A stretch of 64,000 bases of DNA from contig BDSL01000015.1 of NCBI GenBank assembly GCA_003116995.1, positions 1,364,001-1,428,000 of the forward strand, in the 5' to 3' direction. Shown piece by piece: positions 55,280 through 64,000 of this stretch (position 1 is its first letter; every line of letters begins with the position of its first letter). Source of the stretch: Yamagishiella unicocca. Taxonomy: Eukaryota; Chlorophyta; Chlorophyceae; Chlamydomonadales; Volvocaceae. A model generated the notes under the pieces. It saw only the letters and a program-made list of their open reading frames with translations, had not been told where the DNA came from and did no database searches. Both the position numbers and the translations under genes were made by a program.

Positions 55280-57400
55280 TCCTGCCCCACCAGCTCTCAA
55301 ATATCATACTAGGCACTAGTTGGGCGCGGCGGCGGTGGCCTAGGGTCGCGTAAGGCAACAATCGGGCACTTTCCCTCTCCCAGCCCCTCCAGCAGCAAGG
55401 GAGCGCCTGGACCGCCGAAAGCGGGTTTGCTCTCCTGGTTAAAGCCAGGCCAGCCCCCCGCGCCCCACCAGCTCTCAAATATCATACTAGGCACTAGTTG
55501 GGCGCGGCGGCGGTGGCCTAGGGTCGCGTACGGCAACAATCGGGCACTTTCCCTCTCCCAGCCCCTCCAGCAGCAAGGGAGCGCCTGGACCGCCGAAAGC
55601 GGGTTTGCTCTCCTGGTTAAAGCCAGGCCAGCCCCCCGCGCCCCACCAGCTCTCAAATATCATACTAGGCACTAGTTGGGCGCGGCGGCGGTGGCCTAGG
55701 GTCGCGTACGGCAACAATCGGGCACTTTCCCTCTCCCAGCCCCTCCAGCAGCAAGGGAGCGCCTGGACTGCCGAAAGCGGGTTTGCTCTCCTGGTTAAAG
55801 CCAGGCCAGCCCCCCGCGCCCCACCAGCTCTCAAATATCATACTAGGCACTAGTTGGGCGCGGCGGCGGTGGCCTAGGGTCGCGTACGGCAACAATCGGG
55901 CACTTTCCCTCTCCCAGCCCCTCCAGCAGCAAGGGAGCGCCTGGACCGCCGAAAGCGGGTTTGCTCTCCTGGTTAAAGCCAGGCCAGCCCCCCGCGCCCC
56001 ACCAGCTCTCAAATATCATACGAGGCACTAGTTGGGAGCGGCGGCGGTGGCTTAGGGTCGCGTACGGCAACAATCGGGCACTTTCCCTCTCCCAGCCCCT
56101 CCAGCAGCAAGGGAGCGCCTGGACCGCCGAAAGCGGGTTTGCTCTCCTGGTTAAAGCCAGGCCAGCCCCCCGCGCCCCACCAGCACTCAAATATCATACT
56201 AGGCACTAGTTGGGCGCGGCGGCGGTGGCCTAGGGTCGCGTACGGCAACAATCGGGCACTTTCCCTCTCCCAGCCCCTCCAGCAGCAAGGGAGCGCCTGG
56301 ACCGCCGAAAGCGGGTTTGCTCTCCTGGTTAAAGCCAGGCCAGCCCCCCGCGCCCCACCAGCTCTCAAATATCATACGAGGCACTAGTTGGGAGCGGCGG
56401 CGGTGGCTTAGGGTCGCGTACGGCAACAATCGGGCACTTTCCCTCTCCCAGCCCCTCCAGCAGCAAGGGAGCGCCTGGACCGCCGAAAGCGGGTTTGCTC
56501 TCCTGGTTAAAGCCAGGCCAGCCCCCCGCGCCCCACCAGCACTCAAATATCATACTAGGCACTAGTTTGGCGCGGCGGCGGTGGCCTAGGGTCGCGTACG
56601 GCAACAATCGGGCACTTTCCCTCTCCCAGCCCCTCCAGCAGGGGAGCGCCTGGACCGCCGAAAGCGGGTTTGCTCTCCTGGTTAAAGCCAGGCCAGCCCC
56701 CCGCGCCCCACCAGCTCTCAAATATCATACTAGGCACTAGTTGGGCGCGGCGGCGGTGGCCTAGGGTCGCGTACGGCAACAATCGGGCACTTTCCCTCTC
56801 CCAGCCCCTCCAGCAGCAAGGGAGCGCCTGGACCGCCGAAAGCGGGTTTGCTCTCCTGGTTAAAGCCAGGCCAGCCCCCCGCGCCCCACCAGCTCTCAAA
56901 TATCATACGAGGCACTAGTTGGGAGCGGCGGCGGTGGCTTAGGGTCGCGTACGGCAACAATCGGGCACTTTCCCTCTCCCAGCCCCTCCAGCAGCAAGGG
57001 AGCGCCTGGACCGCCGAAAGCGGGTTTGCTCTCCTGGTTAAAGCCAGACCAGCCCCCCGCGCCCCACCAGCTCTCAAATATCATACGAGGCACTAGTTGG
57101 GCGCGGCGGCGGTGGCCTAGGGTCGCGTACGGCAACAATCGGGCACTTTCCCTCTCCGGGCACTTTCCCTCTCCCAGCCCCTCCAGCAGCAAGGGAGCGC
57201 CTGGACCGCCGAAAGCGGGTTTGCTCTCCTGGTTAAAGCCAGACCAGCCCCCCGCGCCCCACCAGCTCTCAAATATCATACTAGGCACTAGTTGGGAGCG
57301 GCGGCGGTGGCCTAGGGTCGCGTACGGTAACAATCGGGCACTTTCCCTCTCCCAGCCCCTCCAGCAGCAAGGGAGCGCCTGGACCGCCGAAAGCGGGACT
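55280..57400. repeat. 178-bp satellite array, 12 copies
   Basis: Units begin near 55287, 55465, 55643, 55821, 55999, 56177, 56355, 56533, 56708, 56886, 57064 and 57260. Conserved blocks are CTCAAATATCATACTAGGCA, GGGTCGCGTACGGCAACAAT and GAGCGCCTGGACCGCCGAAA. One unit has lost 3 bp, and the second-last carries an 18-bp internal duplication. Two sequence variants (TACTAGGC with GGGCGCGG versus TACGAGGC with GGGAGCGG) alternate between 55999 and 56708. The identical frames of about 115 and 82 codons in each unit are artefacts of the repeat. Confidence 0.98.
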
Positions 57401-59158
57401 AAGCCGGCCCCCCCGCTGTATGGGGCGCAGGAGTTCTCTCTGGGGCGCAGGGGGCGACTGCCGGCAAGGGCTGTGATTGTGGGGGCGGGCAAAACCCCCA
57501 ATGAAAGCGCGAGCACCGGCGCCTTGCACGAGAACATGGTGCACGCCCGAGCTGCAGCATTCACTGAGTGTAACTGAGTGTAGTCCGAGCCCTTCCTGGC
57601 GCTTAGGGTGGGCTCGCGCGCGCGCGCTTAGGATCGACGACGATCATCTAGCTCAAGTAAGCTGCAAGCTTACACCTTCTGAAGAGGTGTAACGCTATGC
57701 AATGAACAGCAATGAACAGCCGTTACAAGAACCGCGGTCGTCAACGCCACCGAGATAGCGACAGTCGTTCCTCTTGTGCATGTTGACCGCAGACCGCAAC
57801 ACATCGGACTCTGAAGGGGTCTCACCCCTTTACGTATTATACTGATTGGACTTGGCAAAGAAGCCCTGTACGGACGCTCGTGTAGCGTTACTTTCCCGCG
57901 GCTTTTACTTTCGCGAGGAATGGCGAGTGCATTGCCATACAGGAGTGGCAGAGTGGCCGTCCGCGCGCCTCCTGGCCCGCCCAAAGTGCTTTGCTGGCTT
58001 TGCTGGCCTCCATGGGACGTGCATCGCTCCACAAAGCGCGTCGCCACAGCTCCTGTGCGACGCTGGAGCGACCCGAAAAAGTTCCGTAGGAAGGTTCTCT
58101 GCCGGAATGTCGCGCGAGCCGGCCCGAAGCTGCGAGTTGCCAGGTCGAAACAGGGCGCGTCCGCCGGAGCGTCCGCCCTGGGTCGGCCGGCTGGACGAGC
58201 GCGTACGGCGCCCGGTCCGCCGGCACCCGATATGTACAAATCTTACTATGCATTTAGCACTCGACGGCGTGCCTCGACTGCCGTCCACTGCCCAACCGCC
58301 ATTTGACAGAACAGCGTCCGCATAGCGCCGCGTCGTAATGCGCCATGCAGCGCTGTACTCGCCTTCCGCATGACCCTTCCTGATGCTGAGATGTACAGTG
58401 TCCTCGTGTTGACAAAGTTGCAGCCCAGGAGTTTCCTGTACAAGATTTCTGGCTTTGTGACCGGTCAAGGCGCTGGGCTAGGCAGGACTGGGCGCTAACA
58501 GTAAAGCTTCCCTACTAGTGACCACGCGTTCGCTATTGTCCCACGACGTCCAAAGTGTCATTGTAACATAGCTTGGAGGCGAACATGCCTACTTCTGTGC
58601 TGATCGCGCTGGCATGTGTGCCGCTGCTCGCACTCCATGCGAGGCTGCTCGCTGTACATGGAGACCGCCCCCCCCTTTTGTTGCCATAGATGCGATAATT
58701 ATCTGCGATAACATCCACCTCATAACATTCGTAATTGATGCAGGGCGCGAGCATGCGAAGTTGTGGAGAGCTAAGGCGTGCGGGGTTGTCCCAGCTCGCT
58801 ATACGTGGCGACCCTGCTCCTCTCTTTTTGCCATAGACGCATGGTAGAGTGCAGATTATTATATTTTTAATCAATGAACAAACCGAGCGAGCATGCAAAG
58901 TTGGGGAGAGCTGAGGCGTGGGCTGTTGCGACCGTTTGGCAGGCATCGTGCCGGCAGCAGCGAGCAACAGCGATGACGGCGCATAGGTGTTTGTGGGAAG
59001 TAATGATGACGATGTTTGCGGGACTTGTGATGATAGATACAGTCGCGCAGCGCCGGGTGCTGAGGGGACCCGTCTGGTACCTCCCCCCGCCCACCCCGCC
59101 TCCCCTGCCTTCACGCCCTCCACAGCTGAGTGCCTGCCCGTGCCTGCTCACCGCAGCA
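57401..59158. other. No gene supported; degenerate repeats
   Basis: Overlapping frames of 120-190 codons on both strands at 57670-58468 lack a recognisable domain. A roughly 145-bp unit is repeated imperfectly at about 58640-58930: GAGCATGCGAAGTTGTGGAG and GAGCATGCAAAGTTGGGGAG, and GCTCGCTGTACATGGAGACC and GCTCGCTATACGTGGCGACC. Confidence 0.5.
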
Positions 59159-59580
59159 ATGCCTCTCATGGACCAGCGCATGTTGTCCTCTCCCCTCCTC
59201 CGCAGCCTAGCGGAGCAATTCCCCACTCTCAGCCGCGTCTCCTGGATCGAGCGCTTGGCTGCCACGCCCCGGCACGTACGTTTCACCGGCACTGGTTCCG
59301 GAGCCAGGACATCTGCGTTCCCGCTTGTATGCTGTTGCCGTAACTACAGCGCCTCTGTTGCTGTTAGGATTGATTGCGTCATGGATTCGGTTGCCACTCG
59401 TTCCGACAACGATGGGGACACGTGTGAATCTCGCGATTCAGGTCGGGCGCAGGGCCCTTCTGACCAAATCCGTTGGTGCCGCAGAGTACTTAGCGGAACC
59501 ACGCCTCATTCCTCGGCGTGGTTCTTCTGCTTGGTTGTGTTGGTTGTTTTGGTTGTGCTTCTACACAATGTAACACACCG
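59159..59580 (+). CDS. Possible membrane-protein gene, unrecognised (low support)
   Basis: The ATG at 59159 opens a 39-codon exon (MPLMDQRMLSSPLLRSLAEQ, then VSWIERLAATPRH) ending at a good donor GTACGT at 59276. An exon from about 59304 (acceptor CGGAG) joins in phase and reads HLRSRLYAVAVTTAPLLLLG, then IRLPLVPTTMG, containing one clear membrane helix. The frame remains open to about 59570. The next exon and the gene's end were not found, so the right edge given here is only the end of the open frame. No family recognised. Confidence 0.3.
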
Positions 59581-61372
59581 CGCTTGAAGAACGCCCGCGG
59601 CTCCTTGCTGCGTGAATAGGTCACGAGGTCGACGCAGCCGCAGTCAGCGCCGCCTTTACGTTTGGATCTTGAGACCCTGCAGCTTGGTAACCTGCAGCCC
59701 GCCTGCCAGCAGCGCCAGTCCGCGGGGCTGTGGTGCCGCGCGCCCGCGCCACCCAGCAACAGGTCGAGAGGTGTCGGCGACAGGTGATGCCTGCTGTGGG
59801 GCATGACATGGCTCCCCGCCTGGCTTGGGTTCACGCTTGCACCGTCCTCTTTCCATCCCTCGCCCAACTGATTGCCGAAACCTGTTCCATAGGCGGACCA
59901 CAGCCTTTACGGCAATGCGTACTTCGCTACGTCACCCACATAATTCGTGTCACTCTTTATCCTTATACCAAACCAAGCTGCGACATCGCCTTCTACTGCA
60001 CCTCCTTTGCGGCTATGCATAGCAGATGGATTGGCCGCGTCGCCGCCGCTTCAGTGCTCAGTTGGGAGGGAAGAAGCGGTGCGGTCCCTCATTCCCCCTG
60101 TAATGCCCCTGCTCTGGATTAAAACGTTACAACTCGCAGCGATCACCTTGTCCCCGTCAGCAGACGTGCGCACTTGGACGACAACAACAACATGTAGCAC
60201 CCTGCACAACCCACCCTCTATGCCGTCTGCCAGAACTCCGATACATACCTACTTGTGACATCGTCCCCAGCCCTTGTTCGGTCGGACGAGAACTTGCTGA
60301 GGGCAGGAGAACGAGTGGATCGAGCAATATCGGCCGTGGGCGCGGGGCCGGCCCCAGTTCCAGCGTACGGTACCTTGTACGAAAGGCATCCGCGCGGAGT
60401 GCTGCAGCAGGGCCGTGCCCCGCATGGCGCGTATATTGCAAGATCCATGTTCTGCAGCAGCCTGTAATGCACCTTTCGTTTATAGGAATCCATTGCCTCT
60501 CTCGCCTTTCCCACACTAGAAACACATGTTCGTCGTACGAATCTGATCTGGATCTGGGAACGGGGATCGCACGGGGATGGGGCAGGCTTTCTTATCGTGT
60601 GGGGCTGGCATGCTATCGCCAACAGGGAAAAGCGCGAATAGCTGAGCGTTGGGGGTGCTGCGTCGTCATCGCTGCGGCCACTGTTCGGTGCTGATGGGCG
60701 GCAGGATGAAGACGGTCCGGTGGTGTCACGTGGCTCGGCATCCGGGTACCAGACTTCCAGCACTCTTTATCACTATACAAGCACAACCTTGTGAATCTTG
60801 ATGGATAAGAACATGGCGATACGCACTTAACAGTTTCGGTGTGTATCCTCTTGGGTGCAAAGTGTCTCCATCGCATTCAATCAGCCGTCTCGCTAGCAGC
60901 GGGCGGGGAAATAATCACAAGTATGGACTGCAAATTGGCCACATCCAATGATCAAAATTACGTCTTGTTGGCCAATAGACCGCGTCTACCTCGTTGCAGC
61001 CATACAGCAGGGCACGGCAGGGCTTTTTTCCATTTCGCCCAGTCCAAACTAACACACCTGACAAAATTGGCCGAGGACAACTGTCAAATCGTCCGTCATC
61101 GATGTCTTTCAAATCTTAGCCTCCTTTGCCAACTTACGAACCCATCAGACAACAAAGCTAGCAACCAATCCTCAAATAGAATGCACCAGGTCTATGTGCT
61201 TAAGGCACAGCACCAGGCTCCATTCACAGTGCCTCTGATGCCTTTAAACTAAACCTCTGCAAGCCCTCGTCACCGGCCCGGAGGCACAAGACAACGGCTC
61301 AGGCCCAAGCCGCATCCCACCTGCAAGGTCTCCCTGTATCCCTCCCACAACTCTCCCTTGCAGATGATCCTC
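59581..61372. other. No gene clearly supported
   Basis: Could contain the remaining exons of the candidate gene starting at 59159. Frames at 59730-60122, 60218-60763 (minus) and 60839-61252 have mixed composition, and no splice model could be closed. No repeats of note. Confidence 0.45.
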
Positions 61373-62208
61373 CTACTTCTTGGGCTTATCAGCTCCCGCG
61401 TACTTGGGATCCGACACTGACACGTATTTGGGCTCCCGCATACTGTGTGTGTTGGGATTGACGATGTAGCCCTGTTGTGCGAAATCGTCAACCATTCGGT
61501 AGCTCACCTGCAGCAACGCGGTACCGATAGCAAATGATTTCCATATGGACATGGACAAGGAGGGGTTGACGGAGGCCCACAGAGGATAGGCAACAAAACC
61601 ATACGTCGTGAAATCTACTGTGACACTGCTGTCATATATCTGTGACAGCGCCCCACATGCCCCGCGACGGCCGAGGTGCCCGGGCGCGCCCAGGCAGATA
61701 GCGTGTCCATCCGCTTACCGGCCGGCCGTCGTCGCCGTGCTTTCCCGCAATTTCGGAAAAGTCAAACTTTCGCACACTGACGGGGCCACCGGGCCCCTCT
61801 TGCGGCTTGGAGGCATTGGGCTTGACCTCGCCGGCGGGCTGCTTCTGTGGCTGTGCTGCTGCAACTGCCTGACCTTCGGGCTTGGGATCAACAAAGTACA
61901 CCGGGTCCGAGGTACTGAAGTAGAAAGGCTCGCGCATGCTAGAGCCTGGTGGCATGTAGGTATATTTGGGCTCGACAATGGAGGACGGCCGCTGTGGAGC
62001 TGAAGGTGGCTGGCTGGCAGCGGCGCCTGTGGCGACGCCACGGCCTGCGAACATAAACAACGACGAGAAGTGAGAATCATGAAAATTTGTAGACACTTGT
62101 TGCTTTTTAGCAGGCACTCGCGCGCCTCCTGGCAGCGGCGACAGACAACACGGGATGCTTTAACGGCAGACGCCCGGCCCGCTTCAAGGACCTTACGACG
62201 CAGTGCAT
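61373..62208 (-). CDS. Mitochondrial-type membrane protein with duplicated SMREP motif, unrecognised
   Basis: Three exons in phase: 62208-62118, 62044-61719 and 61639-61373, giving 227 residues. The first about 31 residues (MHCVVRSLKRAGRLPLKHPV, then LSVAAARRRAS) form an amphipathic, Arg-rich, acid-free presequence typical of mitochondrial import. A Pro/Ala-rich linker follows, then KFDFSEIAGKHGDDGRPIYD. A hydrophobic segment spans about residues 148-183 (FTTYGFVAYPLWASV, then SFAIGTALLQV) and may cross the membrane once. The 15-residue motif SMREPxYxSxSDPxY occurs twice, at 66-80 and 205-219, once on each side of the hydrophobic segment. The protein ends in DKPKK. Size, basic ends and a single helix would suit an accessory respiratory-chain or ATP-synthase subunit of green algae, but that is speculation; I recognise no family. 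Confidence 0.72.
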
Positions 62209-64000
62209 GCAGCACCAACTTGTACAAATAACGTAAATTTTATTTTCACTAGTGGGTGCACCAACGGGCTTCATTCTCTACGAAGGCCCCCCCGTTGGCC
62301 TCGGTCTGCCGACGGGACGCCACCTACCCGAAACGGCACCTATCGCCTGTGCCATAAACGATATGACTCGCCGCCTAGAAGGCATGCTGACGTTGATAGG
62401 CATTTGCTGTATAGCTCGATCGCCCGTGTGAGGGAGCAGCGGGGGTGCAGTGCAGAGGTGAAAACAGGTGCCGTAGGAAAGAAGTAAGCTTGAGAGGAAA
62501 GCGATAGGAATACAAAGATATTTGGATATGATTTAGATGTTAGAGCTTTTAATACGTTTGCGTATGATGTGTCAGCGCGCGACAGTTGCTGACGCGAGTA
62601 CGACAAGGCACATTCGGCGACATCTCAAGACCCTTGTCCGCGTACTTATACCACACGGCTGGCACGAAGGATATTGAACTGCATCGCACGGCATGCAATT
62701 AAGTTACACGGCGGCTCATGTTGTATCAACGTTTGGACTGTAGTTAAATTTGTTGTCCCGAAGATAGCGGCGGCAGCGTAAGGAATATATATCCTGCAAA
62801 TTGTATACATATATATTACATAATTAACTTCCAGAGAGTGATGCCATTAGCTGGAGAGCTGCAAGGCACTGCATTTGCCGGGCCGCAAGCGTGCGAGGCT
62901 TGCGCTATTGATGGTTCTCGATTTGCCATTTCACCTACATCTTACCACGCACACTCTCACTGCCGCGACTCAGTGTGTGTGTAAATCGGTTGCCAACAAC
63001 AGGATGACACGCTAAGTCCAGAACGCCCCAGTTGACCCGTTGTGGCCATGGCCAGAGTCATGACCTTCGAGGCTTTTTTTTTGCTGCTTCTCGGTGATGT
63101 GGACGCGTTTTGGTCCATTTCCACCTTCGCTCAAGCCGTTATGTTTGCGTGTGTGTGCAACTGGTACCAGCGCTGCGCACGTTCTAATACCGCACCGTGC
63201 TTCTTTCCACGTTTGAGGCTGCCCGTCATGCTCCCCCCTGTACACAGACCCACGAAATGCTAATGCTAACTGTTTGCATACCTACATCCCAATATGTACA
63301 TTTTCTCCGCCTTGCAAAGCATTCAGTGGCATGAACACGATGCACGCGACGGCTTTCTGAGCAAGTGGGTGAGACACGGAATTGCATTTACTTACCCCCA
63401 GCCGTCGGGTATCTCCATGTGTATGTGTGTCTACAACGGACATCGATATGCTGTACATGCTGCACTGCTGCTGCTTGCCACGATGTACTCACGCCTCCGT
63501 GTACGCATTGCGGCAAAGCATCACCCCCCCTACAATGCCCACTCCTGTAAACCCATGGTTACTTGCTTGAAAGCCTTCGCTCCATGCCAACTCCTGGCTA
63601 GCGCGGCTCATCATGCACAAAGGCAGCGGATCGCACCGTTAGCTGGCCCACGGTCCCGTAATGGCCTCAAGAGTGAATTATCGCCCAACAGGCAAATACA
63701 AGGATGCTAACGGTCCTGGAATGAATAAGCTTGCGATGCTGAACGGCCTAAGCGTTTAATGTGCTGTACGACTGGAATATTGAGACATCACAAAGGATAA
63801 GGGCTATTGATTGAATTCAGACATAGGTTGGAATGTTGGTTTCTATATAACGCTGCTTGGGCTAGCCTTGTGGAGAGAAGTCGCAGCTCACAGTCCCTTC
63901 ATCTACTTGGGAACAGTTCGTTGCAATCCAGCCATCGCCGAATTTAAGGGAGTCTTGGACAGTCGTCGCGCGATGAAGTGTATTCGACGGTAAGCGCGCA
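62209..64000. other. No gene supported
   Basis: Promoter side of the gene at 61373-62208 and beyond to the window edge. Sequence is less GC-rich, with AT-rich patches (about 62780-62830). Frames at 63042-63263 and 63294-63710 (plus) lack domains or splice support. Confidence 0.5.

Noticed and set aside
55309..57096. Repeated frames of 115 and 82 codons on both strands
   Set aside because: Each is the same piece of the 178-bp satellite; no start context or codon constraint.
57670..58468. Three overlapping frames of 121-189 codons
   Set aside because: Opposite-strand overlap, no domain, no splice context; GC content explains their length.

Overview
This window is eukaryotic nuclear DNA, almost certainly from a green alga of the Chlamydomonadales (volvocine type). 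It is GC-rich, and its genes are split into many small exons. Their introns nearly always follow GT(A/G)AG...CAG and are packed with mini- and microsatellites. The gene content fits: a gametolysin-type M11 metalloprotease, a secreted nucleotide-sugar transferase of the kind expanded in volvocine algae, a plastid DAD1-like lipase, and Thr-Pro-rich extracellular-type proteins. Exon models were built by hand from reading frame, splice-site and codon-phase agreement. Where every phase matches I treat the model as solid. No database search was possible.

Layout, left to right. (1) 1-6648, minus: a nucleotide-diphospho-sugar transferase whose 3' end leaves the window. Its DxD-type motif sits on a 23-nt microexon. 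(2) 9023-13239, plus: an M11 (gametolysin) metalloprotease with a signal peptide, HExxHxxGxxH and a Cys/Asp-rich tail. (3) 15177-16398, minus: a four-exon thioredoxin (WCGPC). (4) 16821-18699, plus: a secreted trypsin/V8-like serine protease with His, Asp and Ser all present. (5) 19946-27774, minus: an eleven-exon NRAMP metal transporter, with a reverse-transcriptase fragment lying antisense in one intron. (6) 30213-31959, plus: the 3' part of an unrecognised gene. (7) 33282-39089, minus: an eight-exon 3-dehydroquinate synthase II-like enzyme, with an 855-bp heptamer minisatellite in one intron. (8) 39420-40028, plus: RNA polymerase III subunit RPC10/RPC11 (POLR3K). (9) 43434-47833, minus: a seven-exon class 3 (DAD1/PLIP-like) lipase with a plastid-type leader. 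(10) 49934-50854, minus: an unrecognised Thr-Pro-linker protein. (11) 52683-54757, plus: a candidate tyrosine-recombinase-like protein ending in an HMG box. (12) 54758-57400: two satellite arrays (64 bp, then 178 bp) that begin directly after that stop codon. (13) 61373-62208, minus: a mitochondrial-type membrane protein with a duplicated SMREP motif.

The genes are mostly unrelated housekeeping and secretory genes, not a pathway cluster. Two secreted proteases (genes 2 and 4) flank a thioredoxin, which may be chance. The notable non-genic content is a short dispersed element (core near AAGAACCGGTAACTCGAC) in introns of four different genes, the large intronic minisatellites, and the satellite block fused to the 3' end of the recombinase/HMG gene. 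About half of the window shows no supportable gene.
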